From Nematostella vectensis (lineage: Eukaryota; Cnidaria; Anthozoa; Actiniaria; Edwardsiidae), in NCBI RefSeq assembly GCF_932526225.1, contig NC_064034.1, positions 14,210,887 to 14,274,886 of the forward strand: a stretch of 64,000 nucleotides of DNA. Direction: 5' to 3'. The position numbers were made by a program, and so were the translations under genes. The first letter of the stretch is position 1. Every line of letters starts with the position of its first letter. Below the pieces are notes generated by a model, which was not told where the DNA came from, did not search any database, and was given only the letters and a program-made list of their open reading frames with translations. Below, piece after piece: positions 12,140 to 24,110 of this stretch.

Positions 12140-14610
12140 CTTGTTGTTGTGTGGATTTCTTATTTCAGGAAGTTTCAGTATCGTTACCACATGAAGGTCT
12201 CACTACTTTCTTCTCAAACAATCAATTTGAATTATCAACAATTCAGTTATCAACAGTCGAAGTCGAGTTTATATAAAGTTAGAGTTATTTGATCTGATTT
12301 TTTAGACTTAGGTACAAGCCGCGCAGCCATATTCTGCAGTCTCGTATTCTGTTTTATTGTATTGCTTAATATTCTCTATCTGTTTCTTCTTAGGATACCT
12401 CAGAAATCCCCAAATGGATCCGAAACTGGAAAAAGCATCGAATGTAAAGAACAACTCATTAATTCATCGATTCTTGAGTAAAAACTAATGTCATTCCTAT
12501 TTGGAAACCGTCGCGCTAATCATTATTTACCACTACCCTTATTATGATAGTTTCCCGCTTCTTCGGTCATTTAACGAAAACGGCTTCAGGAAAATTCTCG
12601 CGTGTTGTCCAAAAGCGGACGAAACGATCGGAGTACTGCAGGTCAGGCACGAGAGAGGCTTCTGGGGTTACGAGTGCATTGGGAAGGCAGCCCGATTACA
12701 TCCGGGCTACGAGGGATACTTAAAAAATTCACGACGACTCTCTCTTCCTTTGGTGGAATGTCCTCGGCGTAGACAAAGACAAGATGTGGGAGTTTGACCA
12801 ATTGAAATTTACATATGCAATACTAGGAGGTCCTATTCCCCAAGGTTGGGCGTGGAAAAGGGATGATATTCTTAAAAACACAGCCGATGCTTTCAGTGAG
12901 CTACTTCCTTTTTATGGATCAACCAGAGCTTCTCAATCTTTTACAAAAACACTGGAAGCATTGACTCGATACCAATTTCTCTATCAGATGCATGGTATGT
13001 ACCTGGACGCCTACCAAAACAACTTCAAAACTTATCTTCTGTTTTCTTCAAGCATAAAATTTACTTTGAAGCTGCCGTGCCAATTATGATATGTCTTCTG
13101 GACTATCTGTCGAATGTCCTCACTCCAGGAGGGATTTACTAGTCCAAAAAAACGGTTACACTGCTGACAGAGATAGCGCGCTTACGGTCGGGAAGGAATT
13201 TCGTAAGAATATCACATTTTTACACCCGTTTAAACTTCATGGTGATCCCACTGGACTAAACAGGAATATACTTGCTGAGCTAATTATCTCATAAGCCCAG
13301 ATGCTTTGCTATAAGAATGATCAGGCAGGAAGGGTTCAAGAATAATCGGTAAAAAGTTAGGAAAAGTACGGCATCATTCGCGTCGATTACCAAAGCACAC
13401 TATTTGCTGGTAAAAAATCATTTAGGCTAAGGCTTAAATTTGGAGCATTTTAAGGCTGAAATTGTTCTTAAGGCTGTTGTTTAAGTTACAGTGTATACAC
13501 AACTAATACCGAGTGAATCAATGGTAGATAATAACACAAAACGCAACTTGACATGTAGGTAAAAATGTTTTCCTGCTATCTTAGCCTTTAATCTAGCATG
13601 TTCTAAGAATTTGGCAAGTTCTCAAACTGGACGTTCTTATAAAAAAAAACATTCTTAAACGTTCGTAAAACGTTTGTAAAACAGGGTGGTAAAAGGACAT
13701 GATCGTCAAATCCGTGAAACGTCATCGAACTGTCCTGAAACGTGATTATTAGCAGTTTTAATTTAGCGCCTCAAAGTCGACGTCATAGGGTTTCCATGGC
13801 CATAGCAGGGGGTGTATCACCCATAAATGTAATAACACCCATAAATGTTATAACAACCATAAATATAATATCAGGTCGCCCATAAATGTTGTAACAACCA
13901 TAAATGTAATAACACGTCACCCATAAATGTTAAAACAACCATAAATATAATATCAGGTCGCCCATAAATGTTGTAACAACCATAAATGTAATAACACATC
14001 GCCCATAAATTCGCAGTAATACCAGTATGAACTAAATGAAAGGAACAGTGAACACTTTAAACGAAACACATTATTGTTGCAGTTATGTATTGATCTAAAA
14101 TATTTCCAGATTATGATTGTACATAGAAATGTTTCTCTATAATTATATATACATATAAGTATCTGAAAAGGGAGGAATGTAGTAATCTAATAACTTAACG
14201 ATTACGTCATATTAATCGCATGATCACAAATATTGTAATTAGCATATAGCACATTTATGATAAGGGAGGAGTTGAATCACACAATATATACAATAAACAC
14301 GTACCGTCTTCACTCATGGCTTTCTGATAGTACAACCACGATAAGGTTACAACAGTGTCCTGCTGGTATGCTATTTCAGTACAGAAACTTACAAAAACAC
14401 AGATTATTTTCTGCAATGTCTTTTCTTTCTGTCTTCCTTTCCTCTTCTCCGCATTTTAGGTGCTTCTTTCCAGAGTACAATGCTCTTTATTATTTCACCG
14501 AATGTCTGATTGAAATACGAATGCTACCGGCCAAGAAAAGTGCGAAGAAATTAGGCAAAATCGCTCGACGAAACATGTTTTCTAAACACGCAAAGAATGG
14601 CAAAATTTAG
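12140..14610 (+). pseudogene. Glycosyltransferase-like pseudogene, copy 3
   Basis: The segments are the same as in copies 1 and 2. An in-frame TAA interrupts the N-terminal part near 12479. The extra A in the GYLK motif (about 12722) and the 7-bp loss near 12902 are shared with unit 2. The frame 12784-13086 starts after the first shift and reads into a wrong frame after the second. The last exon (to 14610) has lost 5 bp near 14364 relative to unit 1, which joins upstream and last-exon frames by chance. It is not functional. Confidence 0.55.
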
Positions 14611-15461
14611 CTCTGCTTGCACCCCGTTGCACACATAATCCCTTAGTATAGACTGCTTATCAAAACCTCTAGTCATTGCGGGCCCAAGCTCACCAAATCC
14701 TTCACTTGGAGGGTCGGGGAAGGTAAGCATACCAAAAATAGCGTCGAAGGGAAAGACGGGGGATTTGAAATCGCGCAGTAAGTGTACGAATTCTGAGACA
14801 AATATGCAATTTTCGCTGCCAAGAAAGGCTTCAAGTCCAAATCAAACATATCTTTTATCATAAATGGTTTCACCAAAATGTGATACCATATAGTCTCACC
14901 AAAATCTTTTATCATATAGTTTCATCGAAATGTGAAACCATATAGTTTCACCACAATCTTTTATCACGTGGCTTCACTAAAATGTGATACCATATAGTTT
15001 CACCAAAATCTTCTATCACGTGGCTTCACCAGAATCCTTTATCATATAATCATACCAGAATATGATGTCATATAGTTTCACCAAAATCTTTTATCACGTG
15101 GCTTCACCAAAATCCTTTATCATATAATCATACCAGAATATAATACCATACGCTGGTGAATAGTATAGGCTTGGCTGGTTTTTTCGCTGCGCTGAAACCG
15201 CCAAGTACTATACTACTAATAGTGTCCAAAAGTGCCTTAGTACTCTTTTCTGTTGACCTTAAAGTTATCACCCTCTTGTAACCACGGGCGAGGCCGGTGA
15301 TGTTTGTCCCGCACTACACACTTTTCACAATTCGTTAAACCCTGTGTTCCTTTCTTTTGTTTGTTTGTTTTTAATTATTTTACAGAACAAGAGTTATAGA
15401 AATATTAGTAATAAGGAATTAAAATATATAACAAATAAAGTTTTCTATTGCGGAAAAGGCT

Positions 15462-16685
15462 CAAGAGAAACCATGGGACTTCTGCTTACTCGTAACAGGA
15501 AAGGTTAATCTATACACACGGCCTAAACTTTGGGTTCCCACCGATGTTGTAGCCCTCTGTTTAACTCTAACTCCACTTTGCTACGTTTTCAGGTCATTCA
15601 TTGTAGAGCCCTGCAATTTTGAGTACGGTTATATAATTTCTAACTCAATGAAACGGAGAAGTACGTATGGTACTAAACTAAAGACTGGATTTACTTTGCA
15701 AAGAAAAGTAGGTAATGTTACCCGATTTCGTTTCCAACTGAAGCGCGTGCACAAGCACCTTAGTTTCAAGTTTATGTATCTCCACTAAGCATATAAGTTT
15801 AACATTCTATTCAACCAACCAACACATACATTTTATTTTTATGTCATTAAATTGCTTAAATTTGTCGGAAACGTGCCGTGCAGCGATAGAATTCCCTATG
15901 ATGGCCTTTTGTAGGCCGAAGAACCTGCTTAAAGACTTTCCGGTCCGTGCTAGGATCAAGACGGAGAGAAGATGGCCTCGCGGGAATGTAAAGTGTAATT
16001 CAGCATCTAGATGTGTAATCTTTAAGGATAGCTTATAATCTTCAAGGATAAGTTTCTAAAAATGAGGAACACCTTTACTAGTCATACTACGGGAAAGACA
16101 TTCGTTACCAACCATGACCTGCACTTTAACAGTGATATGAATGTTGTTTATCTGCTCTTTGTAAGGCGTGTGCGATTTCCAATATGTAGGCTTTCCTAAA
16201 ACCAAGTTTCAGATACGCTTTGATAACCATAAAAGCAGAATAGTTAACTACAAGAAAAGATCAGTGGCTGAGAGGGAGGCCGATGACCTGGTGTACAGGC
16301 ACTTCAACTCGGATGGACATAGGGGACACACCCGCTGTATACGGGCCAGATTGATCAATCTTCATTTGTCCCAGCTGGCAGCTTTAGTAAACACAGTTTT
16401 GTTGCGGCTTTTAGAATGTATCCGTGCTGGTATCTCAAAGGATCGTAGAAAATGGCGTGAATGATCCTTCCTTTAGATAGTTGCATTTGGATTAATCGCG
16501 CCTTCTATGTTTTTGGATGTGAATAATGTTTGGAAATAATGTTTTGACCAAACATTGCAGCTCTTTTAAATCTTTAGTTCCTGCTGTGCCCGCGATAAGA
16601 TTCACGGATAATTATATTTCTAAAATATAATGGAAACTATCGTCAACGAATTGTCGAAAGATCTTTACAGTATTTTAACTTTTAA
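15462..16685 (+). repeat. Tandem ~4.7 kb unit, copy 4, truncated
   Basis: Homology to the other units runs from the unit start to about 16685, where copies 1-3 read AACTTTTAGTACATAC and this copy changes to unrelated sequence. Only the leader and the Penelope tail remain. The glycosyltransferase-like part is missing, although a diverged piece of its 3' end lies at 22.65 kb. Confidence 0.85.
15841..16464 (+). pseudogene. Penelope-like element C-terminal remnant, unit 4
   Basis: This is the fourth copy of the tail. The first frame (15841-16035) covers FCRPKNLLKDFPVRARIK. The second (16168-16461) covers KTKFQIRFDNHKSRI through a basic end (ISKDRRKWRE). As in unit 1, a one-base insertion in the YIG region (TATGTAGGC) separates it from the linker frame. 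Confidence 0.7.
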
Positions 16686-17621
16686 TAATTGTCCGGTATT
16701 AAGTGCGCGCGCGCCATAGTTGTACAAGAAAACACATCAAAAGGCGCGCGTTTTTTACTTATAATCGGTTTGACAGAAAAACTAAGTCGGTACCCACATT
16801 TATTATTTGCTCAAATAGTTAAATATATACGGAAAAATGACGTACTGAAAGAAAAAAAAAGTTGGGTTGTAGAAGTTTTTGTTATTTCTCTTAAAAGCCA
16901 TAAAAATACTTGGCGCTTTTTACCGTATGAATAGTGGCGAAGACAATGTCTTCTAGTGCGAATGTGAACATTAGCTACTACGGGTTATTTTTTAGGAGAT
17001 CGGATTTTGGTAGCCCGACAAACAGAACTAAATTTTCTAAAGACTGTAGGCACTCTTTTTGAAAACTAAGAGTTGGGATTTTTCCTTGCGCGATCAGTAA
17101 AAACGCGTCATCTCTACGCCTCTCTGTTGTGAAAACGAGGTCGGTACCCCCATTTTTTTATTACATTTTTATTAAAGCCCTTAACTTCAGTATTGATTAT
17201 GCCAAGTTTTAAAAAAATCTGGGTTGTAGAACTATTTCAAGGGAATTATCTTAAGTAAACAAATGACCATGGGTCAGGTGTGCAAACACAGCAATTTAAA
17301 GGATAGAGTAGCAAAGAATTAAAGTAGAAATCTGAATGAATATATGAAAGAAAGTTTTTCATAAAGCCCGTAAAAGATTTAGCGTATTTACTTAACACTA
17401 GTATGTTCTCTTTTGTAATGGCTTGGTAACTACACTTTGACTGTTATAATTACTCTTTCTTTCCAGGGTTTATGAAAACCCCTCTAAGATCAAAATCACG
17501 ACGAATATCACTATGGGCACATTTCAGCAAACGAATCCATAAAAGGTATGGTATCAATTCGTCGGTTCTAGTTTTAGCGAATGTACTTTCCAAACAAAAT
17601 CCATCATTGCTAATCCTTAAG
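16686..17621. other. Gene-free spacer with a diverged direct repeat
   Basis: No gene is recognisable. Two related stretches, about 16740-16880 and 17095-17240, share a CGCGT-rich start, then GTCGGTACCC with CATTTTT-like sequence and AAGTTGGGTTGTAGAA / TCTGGGTTGTAGAACT. They look like an old direct duplication. Confidence 0.4.
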
Positions 17622-17623
17622 TA

Positions 17624-17728
17624 GAGTGGTTTTCAAAAACCCTTGAAATACTATCTAGTTTATTTAGTACTAAAATACACTGTAATGTCTTTTGTCTTTT
17701 TTGTTTTACGGGATTTTGAGAACCACTC
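17624..17728. mobile_element. 105-bp TA-flanked foldback MITE
   Basis: GAGTGGTTTTCAAAAACCC at the left end is inverted at the right end as GGGATTTTGAGAACCACTC, with TA on both sides (17622-17623, 17729-17730). It is a non-coding miniature inverted-repeat element. TA duplication is typical of the Tc1/mariner superfamily; the assignment is inferred. Confidence 0.65.
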
Positions 17729-17740
17729 TATCAAGTATAC

Positions 17741-17880
17741 TGTAGTAAGACGTTTATTGTGTCTAAGATACTCTAAGGTGCTACCATACAATCGTAGTCC
17801 GATCGCTCTAGGAGGCCGCCATCTTACTCCGCCCCAGTTCCCCTAGTCCACTCTGCTACTACAGGTAGCCCAATACTACA
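17741..17880 (-). repeat. gypsy-1 3' LTR and polypurine tract
   Basis: On the minus strand the LTR starts TGTAGTATTGG and ends CTTACTACA, so the ends are inverted (TGTAGTA/TACTACA). It contains AATAAA. Immediately upstream in the sense direction is a polypurine tract, AAAAGGGGAGA (17881-17891 on the plus strand as pyrimidines). Length is 140 bp. No matching 5' LTR was found past 22156. Confidence 0.65.
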
Positions 17881-18001
17881 TCTCCCCTTTTAACAGTAAC
17901 CTAACATACAAACGTATAACTTATGGTCTACTTCTAAATTGACCTATACAAGTAAATATTATAACATTTTTCTATTGGTAACTAACAGCAGTCATTGTCA
18001 A

Positions 18002-21000
18002 TCAGTATTCTTCAATGTATCTGCAAAGTCTGCGGCGCACTCTCTCTGATCGCCTCAGGGTTGGCTGCTCTGGCGTAGAGCACGGCTGTGGTACTCGATT
18101 CCCATCGCTTTGTGTGGGTCCAGACATTTCATTGAAGGTCTCTTTCTCGGAGACTGATGGTTGTTGTACCGGGAGAGGGCTTGACTGGCTTTGTATTGCT
18201 TCCGGAGTCGTGTATCTCTCGGGAAGTATAGGGGCCCTGTACTGTGTAGCAGCGCATGTTGGCTGAGGGCTTCCTAAGGCTCTTCTCACCTGTCGACGGT
18301 TTCGTCTCCCTTTGGTGTTTGTATTACAACCGATCGTGGGGTTTCGTGTGGCCTGATTATCGTCCCCTCCGTCTTTATGTCTGGTATCCATACTCGATCA
18401 CCTTCTGCTAACTCCTCCCCCTCTGCAACTCTGTGTCTGCGGTCATAGTCTTCCCGCATTTGTCTTCTGTACTCTCTTTCTCTCTTTCTCACTACATCAG
18501 TGTCTGGGATTTGAGATTTCAACTCGTCAGGGTGGCACGGTACTCTCGTTTTTAGTTTGCGACCCATACTTAGCTATGAGGGAGAATATCCGTTGTGAAG
18601 CGGTGTGTTTCTGTAGCTTAGAAGAGCGAGGTACCCGTCATCGCACTTCTTTAGAAAGTTCTTTATTGTCTCGACGGCTCGTTCCGAATCGCCATTTGAC
18701 TGGGCGTACCGAGGTGATGAAGTTATGTGATCGAATCCCCATGTTGCCGCAAACTTGTTGAACTCTGCAGAGGCGGACTGTGGTCCGTTGTCGGTAACTA
18801 AGATATCTGGGATTCCATGTCGACAAAAGGCATTCTTCATCTTGTTTACTGTATCACAGGCTGTTACATTCTTGCTCACCTAGTATATTTCGATAACGCG
18901 CGAATAGTAGTCGATTATGTGCAGGTAGTGTCGGCCTTCATGTTGGAAGAAGTCTGCTCCGAGTTTGGACCACGGTCGCTCTGGGAAATCTGTTCCCTTC
19001 ATCGGTTCTATACGTTCCTTCCGATGTTTTTTGCAGGTGGCACAATTGCGAACCATCTCTTCAATTTGTTTGGAGATTCCGGGCCACCAAACGGACGATG
19101 CTGCATTGTCCCGTGTCTTGGATATGCCTTGGTGACCATCATGTAGGTACCGTAAGATATCTGGCCTGAGACATGACGGAATTACAAGTCTTCGTTCCCT
19201 CATCAATAGGCCTTCGTGGGTGGGTAAGCTTCCTCTTTCACCGCAGTATTTCTTCACGGGCCCATAGAGCTTCTGTTTGGTTTCTGGCCACCCATTCTGT
19301 ACGTAATGCATCACGGCTTTGAATGCGTCGTCTCTCTTCAGCTCTGACCGTATTTCCTCTAGTCTCTTGTCGGATGCCGAAAGGACGTGCCGAGTATCAA
19401 AATCGTACCTCATAAGCCTCATTCTGAAACGCTGTATGCGTACCGGCAGCTCATCGATCATCTTGGAAGTAAACAGGGGTACAAGGGGCTTGTGGTCTGT
19501 TTCGACAGTGAACTTCATGCCTACCAATCAATCGGACCAGTGCTCTAGGGCCCACGTGGTTGCTAATACCTCTTTTTCTATCTGTGCGTATCTGCACTCG
19601 GTGTTTGTCATAGATCTGCTTGCATATACAACAGGACGCATTTCTCCGGATGGCTGCTTCTGCATGAGTATTGCCCCCAATCCAAAGCTGCTTGCATCCG
19701 CGGAGACTACAGTCTCTTTCTCGGGGCTATACAGTGCAAGCACTTGCATCATCTTGCGCATTGCCCCAAACGCATGCGCTATTCGTCTTAAGCAGGTCGC
19801 GAAGTGGTTGCGTCCTCTCTGCTAGATTGGGACAGAACTTTATTAGTTGGTTCACCATCCCGAGAAATCGTCTCAGGCTAGGGATGTCGCTAGGTACATC
19901 CATGTCGACGATAGCTTTCACCTTGGAGGGTTTTACCTTGATCCCCTCGTTATCGATCACCTGTCCAAGGTACTCAATCTTCTTCTCTGAGAACTTACAC
20001 TTGTCTGGGTTCAGTGTCATGCCGATTTCCGTTATGCGGTGAAGGACGGCAGCAAGTCTCTTATCGTGCTCCGCTTGGTCTTTTCCAACGCCCAGGATGT
20101 CGTCCATATGACATAGTGTGCCTTCTAGTCCAGCCAGATCCTGGTCCATTTTCTTCTGAAAGTATTCCGATGCAGAGGAGATTCCGTATGGCAGACGGCA
20201 AAACATATACCGCCCAAAAGGAGTAATAAAGGTAGTAAGCTTAGCGCTTTCTTTGCTTAAGGGAACTTGGTGGAAGCCTGAGTTAGCGTCAAGTTTGGAG
20301 TAGATCGATCCTTTGGCTATGTTTCCGAGAGTCTCTTACTCTTTCGGCATTTGGTATACTTCTCTTCTGACTTCTTTGTTAAGCTTTGTGAGGTTGACGC
20401 ATATTCGCACGGTTCCATTTGGCTTTGGTACCACTACTTTCGGTGCGCACCAGCCTGTGGGCTCGTCTACTGGTTCTATCACGCCAAGCTCCACCATCCG
20501 GTTTATCTCTTGCTCCACTTTCTTTTGCAGTGAGAGCGGAACTTGTCGAGGGGTTGTCAAACAAAATGGCTTTGCTCCTTCCTTAAGACGGATCGTGTAC
20601 TCTCCGCTTAGTTTACCTAGACCATTGAAGAGGTGTGGATTCTTGCGAACTATGGTTTCCTTGTTGATGAATGGTTCTTCATTTTGCTGGTTGGCGCTGC
20701 AATCGATAGCCCTGACACTGTAGGTATTGGGGATTTCGTGTATTAACCCTAGCTTGCGGATAGCTGGGATCCCTAGAAGCAGTTTTGTTGCACCTCTCAC
20801 TACGTAGACACATTCTTCGATGCATGCTTCTCCGAGCTGTAGGTTCATGATTGTTTGTCCAACAGTTTCTAGTGGTGTATCCCCTGCGCCTATCAGCTTT
20901 CTGTCTCACGGCGAGAGTTTGACATACACCTCTCTGTACACGGTTTCCGGCATCACAGAGACCTGGGCTCCGGTATCAATACCCCCGTTAGGTCGCGTTT

Positions 21001-21129
21001 CTTCACTCTAAGCTTCACATGCCATCCAGGATCGCGAATATAATCAGTAGATATCTCAGGCATTAATGCTTCGGCCTCACTGACTTGATTTTCGGAAGAC
21101 GTGATATCGACGTTTTTATCTTGATTCGG
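18002..21129 (-). pseudogene. pol: gypsy-1 pol, multiply broken
   Basis: The protease tail ends in LLLGIPAIRKLGLI (20848 onward). Reverse transcriptase shows FCRLPYGISSASEYF and the catalytic box HMDDILG (20206-19727). RNase H has VVSADASSFGLGAIL and TVETDHKPL. Integrase has the HHCC finger (HDGHQG ... CATCKKH), the first Asp in LGADFFQHEG, the second in VTDNGPQS and Glu in SNGDSERAVETIK, so its catalytic triad is still readable. The end is basic (RRSERVRRRL). Frame breaks occur near 21100, 20330, 19750, 19527, 18880 and 18570-18290. It cannot make a functional polyprotein. Confidence 0.85.
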
Positions 21130-22156
21130 TTATGTATTATCTGTTTGAGGGACTGCCAAAACCCGTTCCACGAATGTCGGGTTATGCTCTAAAATCTCAC
21201 CCTCATGTGCATCTTCTACTTGACTTACTCTTGTATTCGGTTTGCTTCTACATACAGCAGCGAAATGCCCAACTTTGATGCATTTATCACAACGCACGTT
21301 AGCTGCTGGACAGTTGATTTTGTCGCGAGGATGGTCTCTGCCACAGTATCCGCATCTATTAGGTGGCTGTCTCCGTTTACTTTTTGTCTCGGACCGCTGT
21401 GCATACTGGGGTGCTGTTTTTCCAGGTGCTCTCAATCCTACTCTCTCGATTGTTGCCGTCTTTGATTCTTGTAGTTCCCGACTAGATGCTTCTTTCATCG
21501 AGAGGATTGTTATTGTTTTATCGAGTGAAAGCCCTGCCCCTTCTTCGTGCAACTTCAATTTCGACCTATCATCTACACAGGAAAAGGTAAGCTTATCCCT
21601 TATAGCTTGGAATTCGGGTGGGAATTTACATTCTGCAGCCCTTCCTCTTACAGTGATTACCCAGGAGTCAAAACTCTGATTTGGTTCTCGTTGGAGCTGG
21701 AACCAGAACTTCTCGCGGAGCATTAACTGTGGGTCTCGTTTAGTAAAATATTGGTCAAACTTCTCTATCACCGCCAGTGTAATTATCCGGGTTTTCGCCT
21801 TGTATAGGGTCTCCACCATCTGGGTTTGGTTGATCAGGGCGAAATACAAAGTTACTATATATTTCTAGGCATTTGTCTCCAATATGATTGAGCGGTAAAC
21901 CCACCTTGACTTCGTCAGGCTTCGTGGAGGTGGCAGTAGCCTTCAAATAAATTTCAAATTTTTGCTTCCACTTTTTCCAAGCAAACGCTGGATTTTCGCT
22001 CGAAATTCCCAATACTTCGGGTGGCTTCACGAATTGCGTGCTGCTTGCCATCTTCTGACACACCATGTAGTAATTCTTTCTTCCCACTCCGCCTACAACA
22101 GTACCACTAAGCGTTGCAACCTCTGCCTCAAGGAAAAGCTGACGATCATCTGCCAA
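21130..22156 (-). pseudogene. gag: gypsy-1 gag, frameshifted
   Basis: The start codon at 22156 opens a capsid-like frame containing PAFAWKKWKQKFEIYL, then shifts frame between 21849 and 21755. The second frame continues with EKFWFQLQREPNQSFDSWV (capsid) and ends with two zinc knuckles, CGYCGRDHPRDKINC and CDKCIKVGHFAAVC; the second is canonical CX2CX4HX4C. Gag packages element RNA into virus-like particles. It is followed by the protease region in a different frame. Confidence 0.8.
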
Positions 22157-22416
22157 CCCAAACTATCAACTCTAAATAAACGCAATGAACTCGTGTCCTC
22201 GTGCCGCCACAGAAACAAAGCCCTGCTACGAAACAATTAGAACTGTTAATCCCGTCACCGTTAAATTTTCGCGCTATCAATTTTTCACACGTTCCGCACT
22301 GTTAGTTTTCGCCCCGCATATTTAATGTAACTCGCTATTGTTCCTCTTACCGCCTTAGCTAAAACTATCAGTCTATTATTATGTAAATTTCAATGTTAAT
22401 AGTATATATACGATGG
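22157..22416. other. No gene seen
   Basis: This lies upstream of gypsy-1 gag. It should hold its leader and 5' LTR, but no match to the 3' LTR is visible. Confidence 0.4.
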
Positions 22417-22482
22417 TAGGAATATTCTCATTAAATCCCCTGATGAGTGGGCAACCACGAAACAGACCTGTAGGGAAACCTA
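22417..22482 (+). ncRNA. Candidate hammerhead ribozyme
   Basis: All conserved hammerhead core elements occur in order: CUGAUGA at 22440-22446, stem II GTGG/CCAC (22447-22450 with 22455-22458) closed by a GCAA tetraloop, GAAA at 22459-22462, a short stem III (ACA/TGT, 22462-22464 with 22469-22471), and the cleavage triplet GUA with predicted cleavage after 22472. Stem I is TCCC (22436-22439) with GGGA (22473-22476), possibly extended across an internal loop by TAGG (22417-22420) with CCTA (22479-22482). A very short stem III is typical of hammerheads in Penelope-like elements and retrozymes. Stem I is short, so activity is unproven. Confidence 0.6.
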
Positions 22483-22566
22483 TGTAGTTTGTATTTTTCT
22501 CAAACCAACACTATACACCGCTCTACTTTCGAGTATTGAGCACTTTCTATGAAAGCCTTCAACCAT

Positions 22567-22570
<4 letters not shown>

Positions 22571-22638
<68 letters not shown>
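22571..22638. repeat. (AT)n microsatellite
   Basis: About 33 uninterrupted TA repeats, lying ~90 bp downstream of the hammerhead motif and just upstream of the detached unit fragment. Confidence 0.95.
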
Positions 22639-22641
<3 letters not shown>

Positions 22642-22654
22642 AGATGTATCTTGA

Positions 22655-23035
22655 CTTTATACCTGATGGTTTCTGCTTATGTTTAGTTCTAATGTCCTAC
22701 TTTGTTGTGTGCTATTTCAGTACAGAACTGACAAAAACACAGATTATTTTCTGCACTCTTTTCTTCCTGTCTTCCATTCCTCTTCTCCCCATTTAAGGTG
22801 CTTCTTTCCAGAGTACAATGCTCTTCATTATTTCACCGAATGTCTAAGTGAAATACGAATGCTACGGGCCAAGAAGAGTGCGAAGAAATGAGGACAAATC
22901 GCTCAACGAAACAGTTCTCATGAAACTCGAAGGATGGAGATTTAAAATCGTGCCGTAAATGTACGAATTCTAAGACAAATATGCATTTCTCGCTGCTAAG
23001 AAAGGCTTGAAGTATAAATCAAACATATATTTTCT
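22655..23035 (+). pseudogene. Detached 3' fragment of the 4.7-kb unit
   Basis: From TGCTATTTCAGTACAGAAC the sequence follows the last-exon region of the glycosyltransferase-like pseudogene (compare 3924-4130): CFFPEYNALHYFTECL is readable, ending in KKSAKK and a stop at 22889. It then follows part of the ~180-bp segment present in units 2 and 3 (CGAATTCTAAGACAAATATGC). Divergence is much higher than among units 1-3, so it is an older copy and useful as an outgroup. Confidence 0.75.
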
Positions 23036-23659
23036 TTCATTTGGGAAATAATTCATTCGTATGATATCAAATCATTACATTTGGGGGCACACTTTCTTGA
23101 CTGGGCACGTATCGCTAATGGCCGCCATATTGGAATTTCTCTCTATTTGGAAAATGGGTGCGGGGCTTAGGCCCTTTTATACCGCGCCTTCGTGTTTAAT
23201 CATTTTGAAAGCGTTTGTAAAATACTTAGGAAAATTGGAATGTGGTCGAAGTTATTCAAGCTTCGAGAATAGCACATTGTTTGTAGAAAGAGATGATAAA
23301 ATAAGGGTGGGGTATCGTATTATTTTGAGGCCCTCACAAAACGATTTCAACGTTATTGTCTCGAGCCCAGCTCAAGTGCCAAACAAATAGAAACAAACAA
23401 AGGAAGTATTACCGCTCAGACCCGGTACTAATGCCTGTTTCGTAAATTGTGCGAGCAAGAAGTGCATCCACCCGTACGGGGGAAAAGCCACCCTTCACAA
23501 AGTGCAGAAGTCCTGCTACACGGAGACTGCTGTTTAGATCGAACCGTCTTCACTATGGAGCCCACAGGAGTCATCAAGCAAGTGGCCAGCAGGTTTTATC
23601 TCAATAAATATTATAATTGTGTGAGTTTTTACCACCTAAAATATTGCATAAATATAAAA
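23036..23659. other. No gene recognised
   Basis: A 90-nt open stretch (about 23443-23535) has several Cys codons (NCASKKCIHPYGGK), but no family can be named. The remainder is AT-rich and featureless. Confidence 0.3.
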
Positions 23660-24110
23660 ATTGTGTTGAAAAGGGCGTTGATTACTTCAAGACGTTACCA
23701 ACTGTGTTCTTGAAAGCCAACACCATTGTAGTCGATGGCACAACAGCACAGGTGACCGCAATGGTCACTTGGATTGCCGAGGTTGAGCAACTTGAGGCCA
23801 GCCGCAAAATGGCGAATGCCAAGCCCGTGGATGAATGTTGGTTCTTCTTCAAGGATTACAAGAAACACGATTAAAAAGGGTTAGAAACAGGACAAGGGAA
23901 ACTCGAAGAAAGACTACCTCACATGTCAGTCACATTCTCAAAATGGTTTCTAGAAAAATTCCCAGAACTTTTATAAGAATTTTGAGCAGAATTCACACGT
24001 TTTAACGTCTCCGTTTGATATTAATGCTTCACTACAACATTTATTATTGTACCCGTCGTTGCCAGAAGATATAGTGACGACACAGAGTCTATTTATATTC
24101 ATTGACCCAA
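23660..24110 (+). pseudogene. Unrecognised gene fragments, copy A
   Basis: Two coding-like pieces are present. The first (to 23873) reads TVFLKANTIVVDGTTAQVT and ends ANAKPVDECWFFFKDYKKH. The second (about 23936-24110, broken) has FPFDINASLQHLL-like sequence and ends SLFIFIDPK. The first piece recurs at 24405-24590 and the second at 28585-28785. I do not recognise the protein. Repeated exon-like blocks with in-frame stops suggest relics of a duplicated gene or an old element. Confidence 0.45.

Larger units (their letters stand above)
10661..15461 (+). repeat. Tandem ~4.7 kb unit, copy 3
   Basis: The third direct copy is 4801 bp and uninterrupted, so it is the best view of the unit's full layout. 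It includes the ~180-bp segment at 14656-14835. Gene-free parts (13300-13817, 14011-14256, 15216-15461) are the same as in other units and carry nothing recognisable. Confidence 0.9.
17741..22156 (-). mobile_element. gypsy-1: decayed Ty3/gypsy element
   Basis: Minus-strand order is gag, CCHC knuckles, protease, reverse transcriptase, RNase H, integrase, 3' LTR, which is the Ty3/gypsy order. The reading frame is broken into at least eight pieces by frameshifts and stops. The 5' LTR and primer-binding site are not recognisable, so it is a 5'-incomplete relic. The stretch 17892-18001 between the last stop and the polypurine tract is noncoding. Confidence 0.85.

Noticed and set aside
18002..22240. 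Long plus-strand frames across gypsy-1
   Set aside because: They are antisense to recognisable gag-pol domains and contain no motifs themselves.
22157..22560. 5' LTR of gypsy-1
   Set aside because: No stretch matches the 140-bp 3' LTR at 17741-17880 or its TGTAGTA/TACTACA ends.
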